Origin: WS-2 sp036507005
Lineage (GTDB): Bacteria; Eisenbacteria; RBG-16-71-46
Assembly (NCBI GenBank): GCA_036507005.1
Contig: DASXQT010000040.1
Location: forward strand, 30,604-94,603
DNA: 64,000 nt
Direction of reading: 5' to 3'
Within the stretch, counting starts at the first letter, position 1; each line of letters starts with the position of its first letter. The notes below the pieces were generated by a model. That model saw only the letters and a list, made by a program, of their open reading frames with translations, was not told where the DNA came from and ran no database searches. Below, one piece after another: positions 1-7,649 of this stretch. Made by a program: the position numbers and the translations under genes.

Positions 1-1
1 G

Positions 2-1114
2 CCGGGCACGGACTGCAGTCATTCCGCGAATCGCCCGATCGGCCCATGGCCGTCGAGGGCCGAGCTCGACACGTTCCTATTCGCGCGCGGGGGAGTGCCG
101 TGGAGGTGCTACCCGCCGGTCAACGGACGGTCACAGCTCAGCCCGCAGGGCATCTTCTACGGCTATCCGTTCGATACGCTCGGGACCAACTTCGGGATCA
201 GCGACCTCACCGTCAAGCTCTCCACGCTCGCCCGTTACCGCCACGTGATCTGGCTCGTGGACGCGAGGGGCGCCCTCAACTTCAGGAACGGCACGTACGG
301 GGGGGACATCTACGGTCCCCAGACCTCCATGCGCTACATGAACCGCCCCGGTGGCTTGAACCCGCTCGCCGCCTATGTCCTGCAGGGCGGCCTGGTATGG
401 CTCGCGGGAGGCGGCGCGGCCACGGCGGCGACGATCAACTTCAACAAGACCTCCAACGACAACGCGGGGCCGATTCCGACGCTGACGCTCTCGAACGCAG
501 CCGGCGAGCTGGTTCCGGGGCGCTTCGTCTACGACCAGGCCCACTGGCGCTCGGAGTTCAAGCAGTACACCGCGAGCGTCCGGTTTCTCCGTTCGCTGGG
601 CCGATTCGACGGCCGCCCCGGCATCTACGCCGGGCTTCCTGCCGAGATGCAAGCCAAGACCCCGGAGACGGACCCGTTGCCGCCCAACCGGCCGCCCAAC
701 CCTTCGAACTTCTACCAGACGTCCTTCGGCTTCGAGTTTCTCAGCGCGCCGAACGAGATCGTGGAGGATCTCGACCCCGGGCCGCACAGGGACCCCCATT
801 CCACGCTCGACACGCTATACGTGGTGAAGGCAGGGACACTGGGGCAGGACCAGGTGAACCCGGTGATGACCTACTACCACGGGGGCCGGGACAACCCGCC
901 CTTCCTCCTCACCGGCTTCGACCTGTGGAGCTTCCGCCGCTCGCAGTGCGTACAGCTCGTGGACTTCGTGCTGCAGCAGCTGTGGGGGATTCCTCCCCCG
1001 ACCGGCCCGGCCGTCGCGACGCCGGCGAAGTCCCGTGTGCCGATCGGAAAGCTCGTGCGCCCTGCGGATGGACCCGCGTCGGCCGTGGTCCCGGGGGCTG
1101 CGCGACGCGACTGA
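2..1114 (+). CDS. Secreted-type hypothetical protein, 5' end beyond window
   Basis: The reading frame is open from the first bases of the window to the stop at 1114, so the start lies to the left; the GTG at 95 is probably an internal codon, because the preceding codons (reading AELDTFLFARGG) look like ordinary protein. About 370 residues are visible. The text is rich in Gly, Pro, Asn and aromatics with no membrane segments, and includes a segment on a prominent Gly-Leu-Val-Trp-Leu-Ala-Gly-Gly-Gly strand, as in the large exported proteins of FCB candidate phyla. I do not recognise a catalytic motif. The next gene is on the opposite strand 50 bases away, so this is the last gene of its unit. 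Function unknown. Confidence 0.6.
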   Translation, partial: PGTDCSHSANRPIGPWPSRAELDTFLFARGGVPWRCYPPVNGRSQLSPQGIFYGYPFDTLGTNFGISDLTVKLSTLARYRHVIWLVDARGALNFRNGTYGGDIYGPQTSMRYMNRPGGLNPLAAYVLQGGLVWLAGGGAATAATINFNKTSNDNAGPIPTLTLSNAAGELVPGRFVYDQAHWRSEFKQYTASVRFLRSLGRFDGRPGIYAGLPAEMQAKTPETDPLPPNRPPNPSNFYQTSFGFEFLSAPNEIVEDLDPGPHRDPHSTLDTLYVVKAGTLGQDQVNPVMTYYHGGRDNPPFLLTGFDLWSFRRSQCVQLVDFVLQQLWGIPPPTGPAVATPAKSRVPIGKLVRPADGPASAVVPGAARRD

Positions 1115-1163
1115 GGCGACTCGAGAGCCGCGCGGCGCAGGGGCGGTCGCAACCGTCCCCGCC

Positions 1164-1670
1164 TCAGCGCGGGCTCGGCGCGTGGCGGCGGAACAGGCGC
1201 GAGGCGTGCCGGGTGACGGCGCGGAAGAACGGGCCGCCCCACAGGCCGGCCGAGATCAGCGCTCCGAACAGCATCACGGCGTCGATACTCGCGCGGCCCT
1301 CGCGCTCCCAGTAGACGTCCTCCAGGTTGAGCCACAGCGCGAACTCGTCGAGCGTCAGCGCCGCGCCCGCCCCGTAGAGCGCCGCGTTGAGCCGCCCGAT
1401 GCGCAGCGAGCGGCCGTTCGGGCCTTCGGCATCCAGGATCATCCACGAGTAGCCCGCGAGCAGCAGGAGCATGATGCCCCACACCAGGTGGTGCACGTGG
1501 ATCTGTCCGATCACGACGCGGAACGGATAGTCCAGGGCCCGAGACCAGTGGGTGAGGAGCCGCGCGGCGCCGAACGTCACGAAGAAGCTCGCCGAGGAGA
1601 GGAACAACCTCTCGCGGCGGGCGTCGCGGAAGTGCCGCCGGTAGAGCGCTGCGAGTCTGCCGAGTCTCAT
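1164..1670 (-). CDS. Conserved integral membrane protein
   Basis: A 168-residue protein with about four predicted membrane segments (near residues 24-42, 50-75, 95-110 and 128-148). Two polar signatures sit between them: IHVHHLVWGI around residues 57-66 and LTLDEFALWLNLEDVYW around residues 105-121, the second of which resembles a conserved acidic loop of small uncharacterised bacterial membrane proteins. The clustered His and Asp/Glu residues could bind metal, but that is inference. The C-terminus is Arg-rich and probably cytoplasmic. It stands alone between convergent and co-directional neighbours with no obvious operon partner. Function unknown. Confidence 0.78.
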   Translation of the reverse strand: MRLGRLAALYRRHFRDARRERLFLSSASFFVTFGAARLLTHWSRALDYPFRVVIGQIHVHHLVWGIMLLLLAGYSWMILDAEGPNGRSLRIGRLNAALYGAGAALTLDEFALWLNLEDVYWEREGRASIDAVMLFGALISAGLWGGPFFRAVTRHASRLFRRHAPSPR

Positions 1671-1774
1671 GAGAGCTGGGACATCCTTGTCGTGAAGGGG
1701 GGATCGGTCGCCCCGATGTTATCGGGCGGGCCGGGTGCGCGGCTGCACGAGCTTTTCCCGCGCCGTGCCCGACC

Positions 1775-3265
1775 CTAGATCCACGGGCCCTCGGCGTCCG
1801 CACGCGGGCGCATGCCGCCCATCTGGGCGGGCGTTGCCGCCCGCTCCCGCGTGGCGCCCGCCGCGCCCTCGCCGCAGCCCGCGCCGCCGGGCAGGATCTT
1901 GAGGGGGTTCAGCGTCTCGCCGGGATCGAAGGCGCGCCGCAATCGGCCCATGGTCTCGAGATCGTCGGCCGCGAACAACTCGCTCATCATCGGGCGCTTC
2001 TCGATCCCCACGCCGTGCTCGCCGGAGATCGTGCCGCCCATGCGGATGCACATGCGCAGGATCTCGTGCGAGACCTCGAGCGCCGAGGCCTGCGCCGCGG
2101 CGTCGTCGGCGTCGAACAGGATGTGGGGGTGGAGGTTCCCGTCGCCGGCGTGGAACACGTTGCCGGCCTCGAGCCCGCGCTCCTCCGCCATGCGGTAGAT
2201 CGCGCCCAGCGCCTCGGCGAGCCGGGTGCGCGGCACCACGCCGTCCATGATGTAGAAGCCGGACGCGGTGCGGCCGTAGGCGCCGAAGGCCGACTTGCGC
2301 CCGCGCCAGATCGCGGCGCGCTCGGCCTCGTCACGGGCGAGGCGGGTGGAGCGCGCGCCGTTCTCGCGCGCGAGCGCGCTGATGCGCTCGACCTGGGGAT
2401 CGAGGGTCACCGCCGGGCCGTCCACCTCGATCAGCAGCACTGCGCCCGCATCCAGCGGCAGCCCGAGGTGGAGCCAGGCCTCGACCAGCGCCGTGGTGTG
2501 GCGGTCCATGATCTCCATCGCCGCGGGCACGATCCCGGCCGCGATCGCGGCCGAGACCGCGCGGCACGATTCCTCGACCGTGGCGAAGTCGAAGAGCATG
2601 GTCTTCACCGCCTCGGGCCGCGGCAGGAGGCGCACGCAGATCTCGGTCACGATCGCGAGCGTCCCTTCGCTCCCCACGATCACCGAGGCGAGGTCGAAGT
2701 CGGGCGAATCGAGAGCCTCGCCGCCGAGCGCGACCACGGTGCCGTCGTGGAGCACCGCCACCACGCCCAGCACGTGATTGAACGTGACCCCGTACTTGAG
2801 GCAGTGCGGGCCGCCGGCGTTGGTCGCGACGTTGCCGCCGAGCGTGCTCACCTGCTGCGAGGCCGGGTCGGGCGCGTAGTAGAGACCGTGCGTCGCGAGC
2901 TGCTGGGAGAGCGCCAGGTTCACCAGCCCGGGATCGACCCAGGCCAGCATGCGCTCGGGATCGACGCTCCGCACCGCCGTCATGCAGTTGAGCGAGAGCA
3001 CGATGCCGCCGCGCTCGGGCGTGGCGCCCCCCGCGAGCCCGGTGCCGGCGCCGCGCGGCGTGACCGCGACGCCGCGGGCGTGCGCCCAGCGCACCACCGC
3101 CGCGACCTCGTCGGTCGAGCGCGGCAGCACGACCACCTCGGGCATGCGCTTCTCGAGCGCGAGCGCGTCCGCCTCGTAGGTGAAGAGCGCCGCCTCGCTC
3201 GCGAGCACGCCGTCCTCGCCCAGCAGCGCGCGCAGGTCGTCGATGTCGGAGGGGCTCAGAGCCAT
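1775..3265 (-). CDS. glcD: FAD-linked oxidase, GlcD / D-lactate dehydrogenase type
   Basis: A 496-residue flavoprotein of the VAO/PCMH family that oxidises a 2-hydroxy acid such as glycolate or D-lactate. An N-terminal FAD-binding region carries PRGAGTGLAGGATP and the later LGGNVATNAGGPHCLKYG motif; the C-terminal half has the FAD-oxidase cap and ends with the conserved GEHGVGIEKRP and DPGETLNPLKILP signatures. Length is normal for GlcD. I use the ATG at 3265, because the 12 codons upstream (from 3301) are Arg-rich and unlike the family start. No GlcE or GlcF partner is adjacent, so it may act as a stand-alone D-2-hydroxyacid dehydrogenase. The exact substrate cannot be read from the sequence. 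Confidence 0.93.
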   Translation of the reverse strand: MALSPSDIDDLRALLGEDGVLASEAALFTYEADALALEKRMPEVVVLPRSTDEVAAVVRWAHARGVAVTPRGAGTGLAGGATPERGGIVLSLNCMTAVRSVDPERMLAWVDPGLVNLALSQQLATHGLYYAPDPASQQVSTLGGNVATNAGGPHCLKYGVTFNHVLGVVAVLHDGTVVALGGEALDSPDFDLASVIVGSEGTLAIVTEICVRLLPRPEAVKTMLFDFATVEESCRAVSAAIAAGIVPAAMEIMDRHTTALVEAWLHLGLPLDAGAVLLIEVDGPAVTLDPQVERISALARENGARSTRLARDEAERAAIWRGRKSAFGAYGRTASGFYIMDGVVPRTRLAEALGAIYRMAEERGLEAGNVFHAGDGNLHPHILFDADDAAAQASALEVSHEILRMCIRMGGTISGEHGVGIEKRPMMSELFAADDLETMGRLRRAFDPGETLNPLKILPGGAGCGEGAAGATRERAATPAQMGGMRPRADAEGPWI

Positions 3266-3528
3266 GCGGGCAGCGTAGCGCGTGGTCCGCCTGCCGGCCA
3301 CCCAGGCGCGCGCCGCCCCCGGGCCGCGACAGCGCGAAAACTGGCCATCCCGCTACGCAAAATCTGGCCGCGGCGTGACGCCGTGCCGCGGCAGTCCGGC
3401 GCCGGGCCCCGAAGCCGGGCGGCTCCGAGGCACCCGGCCCGCGGCATGCAGGTTGCCTCACGCGGGGGCCCCGGCCGGCCCGCCGCGACGCTCCCGGCCC
3501 AGCCGCGAACTCTGCGAGACCCACGATC

Positions 3529-5841
3529 GTGCCATCGAGACCCGCGAGCAGCCTGCAGTTGCCGGCGGCGCCCGAGCGCCGCGGCGGGGGCATCACCCTG
3601 ACGCTGGTGGTCGCGTGCGCCGCCGCGCTGCGCCTCCTGCGCGTCCAGTTCGGGCTTCCGGATTTCCTCGAAGAGGCGATCCCGTTCCGGCTCGCCCTCG
3701 CCATGACGGACGTCACGACCGGGGCGGTGGACTGGAACCCGCACGACTTCCACTACCCGTCGCTCTCGATCTATCTCCACTTCGTGGTGCAGCTGATGGT
3801 CTTCGGCGTCGGGCTGCTCGCGGGCGCCTGGCACTCCTGGGCCGAATACGTGCTGAGCTACACCATCGACCCGACGCGCATGGTGATCGCCGCGCGCCTG
3901 GTCGGGATCACTTGCGACGTCCTCACGGTGGTCGCCGCGTGGCGGATCGGCGAGCGCATCCGGCGCGGCGTGGGGCTCCCCGCGGCGCTGCTCGTGGCGC
4001 TGGCCCCGGTGCTCGTGACCACCGCGCGCTCGATCTACTGCGACTCGGTCATGACGGCCCTCGCCGCGTGGTCGGTGGAGCGCATGATCGCGTGGCACGG
4101 CAGCCGGCGCTTCGGCGACCTCGTGCTCGCGGCCTCGCTCGCCGGGCTCGCGGCCGGCGCCAAGTACCCGGCGGGAACGCTCGTGATCCCGATGGGGTTC
4201 CTGATCTGGCGCCGCTTCGGCGCGAGCTGGATCGCTCCCTGGCTGGCGATGACGGCGCTCGCGGCCGCGGTGTTCGTCGCCACGACGCCCTTCGCGCTCC
4301 TCGATCCCTACACGTTCTGGCGCGACCTCTCGCTCGAGGGCGGCCACGCCGCGACCGGGCACCTGGGGAGCATCGCCCGGCCGAGCTTCCTCTTCCATCT
4401 CTCCAACCTGACCGCCAGCCTCGGCTGGGCCGGGCTCGCGCTGCTCGCCTTCTCGATCGCGCTCCCCGGCCTCGGCCGGGAGCGGCGCTCCGCGACCTTC
4501 GCGCTCTGGCTCGCGCTCCTCGGCTTCGCGGTGCCGATCTCGCTCGCGCACATCGACGCCGACCGCTACCTCGCGCCGGTGATCCCGATCGCCGCCGCGC
4601 TGGCCGCAGGGACGGCGGTCGGGGTGCTCGATCTCATCCCGCGGTTCGACGCGCGCTGGGGCTCGGCGCTCGCCACGCTCGCGCTCGTCGCCCCGGTGCT
4701 CCCGGGCGCGCTCGGAGCCGCGGCCGGCGGCGCCGGCAGCACCCAGCTCGAGGCCCGCCGCTGGTGCGATGCCCACCTTCCACGCGAGGCGCTGCTGCTG
4801 CAGGAAGGCTACTCGGCCCGCCTCCCCGGATGCCTGCGGATGCAGGAGGCGCGCGGCGAGCCGGCCTACCGCCGCGCCAGCGCCGCCGTTCGCGCGCGCT
4901 TCGACGCCATCCCGTGCTTCCACGTCGTGGCGCTGCCGCTCCAGGTCTCGGGCGCGGTGGTCAGCTCGCTCGCGCCCCCGCGCAAGCCGCGGGTCGTCGT
5001 GCCCGTGGTCGCGCACGCGAGCGAGCTCAACCGCGTGTTCTACGATCCCCGCCTGTTCGCGGAGGCCGACTACGTGATGACGAGCGGTGCGGTCCGCGGC
5101 CGCTTCGAGGCCGATCCCGCCCGCTATCCGGCCGAGTGCGCGCTCTACCGTCTGCTCGACGAGCGCGCCGAGGTCGTGACGCGCTTCGCCCCGCGCGCGC
5201 AGACCGCCGGCCCCGAGATCGTCGTCTACCGCATCGGGCCCGGCTTCCGGGAAGCGCCCGAGGCCGCGGGCGGGATCGATCCCCACTGGTGGGCGGAGGC
5301 CATCCCGGCAGCGTACCGGCGGCGCGCCCAGGAGCTGCTCGCGCCCGGACAGAACGAGGCGTGGGCCGGAGCGGACTCGACGTTCGCCCCGCCTCCCGTG
5401 TGGGTGCAGAGCCTCGCGCCGGTCTACGCCGGGACGGTGCAGGCGTTGGCGGCCCCGATGGCGAACGAGCTCGCCCTCCTCGGCCGCGACGAGCCCGCTC
5501 GGGCGCTCGCGAGAGCCACGCTGGAGGTGCGACCCGGCAACGTCGAGGCGAGCGAGACCTACGCGGTGTGCTCGGGGAGGATGGGACGCTGGGGCGACGC
5601 GCGCCGCGCCACCGAGCGTACGCTCGCGGCCGCGGCGGGCGGGGTCGCCGAGCCGGGGCTGGTGCTCGCGCACGCGCGCGCCCTCGCCCACACCGGCGAG
5701 CGCGCGGGCGCGATGCAGGAGCTCCAGGCGCTCTCCCTGCGGCTGGCCGAGAACGATCCCGTGGGCCGCGAGGCCCGGCGCATGATCGCCGAGCTCGCCC
5801 AAGGGCGGAAGGCGGGGCCGGTCGCGGGCGCGAATCCCTGA
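3529..5841 (+). CDS. GT39/ArnT-like membrane glycosyltransferase with C-terminal soluble TPR-like region
   Basis: A 770-residue GT-C-fold enzyme expected to move a sugar from a polyprenyl-phosphate donor on the outer face of the inner membrane. The first periplasmic loop holds an Asp and a Glu-Glu pair (PDFLEEAIPFR, about residues 44-54), the usual catalytic position of this fold; around ten membrane segments follow to about residue 400, with HIDADRYLAPV near residue 343 in a late loop. Residues 400-630 are soluble, and 640-760 look like TPR helices. Start is GTG at 3529, after a 263-base divergent intergenic region in which I see no clear promoter. Acceptor and donor are unknown. Two other GT-C proteins in this window share the architecture only loosely. 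Confidence 0.87.
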   Translation: MPSRPASSLQLPAAPERRGGGITLTLVVACAAALRLLRVQFGLPDFLEEAIPFRLALAMTDVTTGAVDWNPHDFHYPSLSIYLHFVVQLMVFGVGLLAGAWHSWAEYVLSYTIDPTRMVIAARLVGITCDVLTVVAAWRIGERIRRGVGLPAALLVALAPVLVTTARSIYCDSVMTALAAWSVERMIAWHGSRRFGDLVLAASLAGLAAGAKYPAGTLVIPMGFLIWRRFGASWIAPWLAMTALAAAVFVATTPFALLDPYTFWRDLSLEGGHAATGHLGSIARPSFLFHLSNLTASLGWAGLALLAFSIALPGLGRERRSATFALWLALLGFAVPISLAHIDADRYLAPVIPIAAALAAGTAVGVLDLIPRFDARWGSALATLALVAPVLPGALGAAAGGAGSTQLEARRWCDAHLPREALLLQEGYSARLPGCLRMQEARGEPAYRRASAAVRARFDAIPCFHVVALPLQVSGAVVSSLAPPRKPRVVVPVVAHASELNRVFYDPRLFAEADYVMTSGAVRGRFEADPARYPAECALYRLLDERAEVVTRFAPRAQTAGPEIVVYRIGPGFREAPEAAGGIDPHWWAEAIPAAYRRRAQELLAPGQNEAWAGADSTFAPPPVWVQSLAPVYAGTVQALAAPMANELALLGRDEPARALARATLEVRPGNVEASETYAVCSGRMGRWGDARRATERTLAAAAGGVAEPGLVLAHARALAHTGERAGAMQELQALSLRLAENDPVGREARRMIAELAQGRKAGPVAGANP

Positions 5842-5934
5842 GGCCGGCGGCAGCTCACGACGCCGATCCCCACGGGGCCGCGAAGCACGACCGTCGCGCG
5901 GCGACCGCCGCGCGCACGCGGCGGCGGGCTCAGC

Positions 5935-6330
5935 TCAGCGCGGCCCGAAGTACCTCACCAGGTAGGCCCGCAGCGTGTCGCGCTCGCCGGGCGTGGCCGC
6001 CACGCCCCACTTCGCCATCTGCCCGAGCGTCTTCTCCCAGGCGGCCGAGTCCTTGGCCTGCTGGGTGATGAGCATCGCCGAGTGGCAGAGCAGGCACCAG
6101 CGCTTCGCGATGTCCCGCGCCACACTGTCGCGCCCGGCGCTGTCGGGAAGCTCGGTCGCGTAGGCGATCTTCTTGGGCACCAGGTCGGGGGAGATCTCAC
6201 CTCCGCCGCCCGCCGGCTCCGCGGCGGCTCGCGCCGTGCTCTCGCGCGCGCCGCGCGCGGCGAGGCTCGCGGCCGCGACCGCGAGCACCGAGCCGACGAT
6301 GACGAGCGCCGCGAGCCTACGGGCTGACAC
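5935..6330 (-). CDS. Small c-type cytochrome, likely electron acceptor of the sulfite-oxidase-like enzyme
   Basis: A 131-residue exported protein with an N-terminal signal/anchor (residues 5-25) and one haem-binding CxxCH site (CLLCH, residues 79-83), with Met residues downstream that could be the sixth haem ligand. Its start codon lies 14 bases inside the end of the molybdopterin oxidoreductase gene, so the two are translationally coupled. The arrangement resembles SorA/SorB-type sulfite dehydrogenases, in which a monohaem cytochrome takes electrons from the molybdenum subunit. The pairing is directly visible; the role as electron acceptor is inference. Confidence 0.86.
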   Translation of the reverse strand: MSARRLAALVIVGSVLAVAAASLAARGARESTARAAAEPAGGGGEISPDLVPKKIAYATELPDSAGRDSVARDIAKRWCLLCHSAMLITQQAKDSAAWEKTLGQMAKWGVAATPGERDTLRAYLVRYFGPR

Positions 6331-7573
6331 TGACGGTCACCTTGTGGATGGAGTTGTTGCCGTAGCCGGCGCCGTTGATCTCCGCCGCCTGCGGCTGCTG
6401 GTTGCCGGCGAGGTCGGTGGCGCGCGCGCAGATCGTGACCTTGCGCAGCCCCTTGGCCTCGACCTCGGTCGCCCACATGCGCCACGACATGGGCTCGCTC
6501 TCGCCCGTGAAGCCCGCCGGGCGCCAGGTCGCGCCGTCGTCGATCGAGACCTCGACCAGCTTGAGGCCGGCGGGCCCGGCCCACGCGATGCCGCGCACCT
6601 GGATCCGGGTGAACGGGGGCTTGGGGCCGGTGAGCTTCACCCGCGTGCCTTCGAGCGGCCGCGTGATCACGGACTTGACGCGTATCTCCTCGACCGGCGA
6701 GGAGGTCGCGGGATCGCCGCCCGGCACGACGTAGCGGTAGCCCCGCACCATGAAATGGTTGTCCGAGGGCTCGGCCTCGACGCGCACCCGCGTCAGCCAC
6801 TTGGTCGACGCCATGCCGAACCAGCCCGGCACGATCGCGCGCAGCGGCGCTCCGTGCAGCCGGGGCAGCGGCGCGCCGTTCATGCGGTCCGCGAGCAGCA
6901 CGTCGTCCATCGCCTTCTCGATCGGGAGGCTGCGCAGGAAGGGAGGCGGGCCGGGGACCGGCGCCTGGTCGGCGGCCTCGAACCACACGTGCCGCGCGTC
7001 CGCCGAGGGCTCTGCGCGCCGCAGCAGATCCGCGAGCGGCACGCCGCGCCAGCGTGCGTTCCCCACCGCGCCACGGCCCCACTGGGTGCCCGAGGTGTTC
7101 GGCAGGCGCATCAGGCCGCGGCCGTTTCCGGCGCACTCCAGCACGTACGTCGCGTCCGTCTTGGGCAGATTGCCGAACTCCTCGAGCGTGAAGGTGAGCG
7201 GCTGGCGCACCAGCCCGCTGACCTCCAGGCGCCAGGTGACGGGGTCGATCTCCGGCACCGGGAAATGGCTGCGGACGAAGAAGCGCTCGTTGGGCGTGAG
7301 CCACGATCCGCCCAGGGCGTGGATCGCGGTCTCCCAGTGCTCGGGCCAGTCGTTGCGGACGATCAGCTCGGCGACGGGTGCCGGTGCCGCCGCGGCCAGC
7401 GCCTGTTTCGCCCACGCGGGCAGCGCGGTGAGCGCAGCCGAGCCGGCGCCGGCGCGCGCGAGCGCGGCGAGGAACTCGCGGCGCGCGAGCCGGTCGGCGG
7501 CGACTTCCTTGCCGGAGCCGCGCGAGAGGACGCGGCCGCGGGCTCCAGGCGGGGTGCTCGGGGGGAGGTTCAT
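6317..7573 (-). CDS. Sulfite oxidase family molybdopterin oxidoreductase
   Basis: A 418-residue protein of the sulfite oxidase/dehydrogenase family. The N-terminus carries a twin-Arg motif (ARREFLAAL, residues 30-38) and a hydrophobic Ala-rich stretch, so export by Tat with cofactor inserted is likely. The molybdopterin domain contains the molybdenum-ligand Cys in VLECAGNGR (Cys147) and WGRGAVGNARWRGVPL; the C-terminal part is the Ig-like dimerisation domain (VEVSIDDGATWRPA). I use the ATG at 7573; an upstream in-frame start at 7633 gives a Cys-rich extension unlike the family. It overlaps the small cytochrome gene downstream. Sulfite is the family substrate, but related members act on other small oxyanions, so substrate is unproven. 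Confidence 0.93.
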   Translation of the reverse strand: MNLPPSTPPGARGRVLSRGSGKEVAADRLARREFLAALARAGAGSAALTALPAWAKQALAAAAPAPVAELIVRNDWPEHWETAIHALGGSWLTPNERFFVRSHFPVPEIDPVTWRLEVSGLVRQPLTFTLEEFGNLPKTDATYVLECAGNGRGLMRLPNTSGTQWGRGAVGNARWRGVPLADLLRRAEPSADARHVWFEAADQAPVPGPPPFLRSLPIEKAMDDVLLADRMNGAPLPRLHGAPLRAIVPGWFGMASTKWLTRVRVEAEPSDNHFMVRGYRYVVPGGDPATSSPVEEIRVKSVITRPLEGTRVKLTGPKPPFTRIQVRGIAWAGPAGLKLVEVSIDDGATWRPAGFTGESEPMSWRMWATEVEAKGLRKVTICARATDLAGNQQPQAAEINGAGYGNNSIHKVTVSVSP

Positions 7574-7649
7574 GTCGGCTCGCGCGGCATGATAGCAGCG
7601 GGCGGAACCTCCGCAAGCCGGTTCGCGCGCCACGGCGGCGCGCAGCCGC

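Noticed and set aside
3256..5802. An 848-codon ORF antisense to the GT39-like gene
   Set aside because: Its product is Arg/His/Glu/Gly-rich without domains, and the sense strand has clear membrane segments and family motifs. Same reasoning for other giant antisense frames such as 28009..31056, 39984..41477 and 42676..44625.
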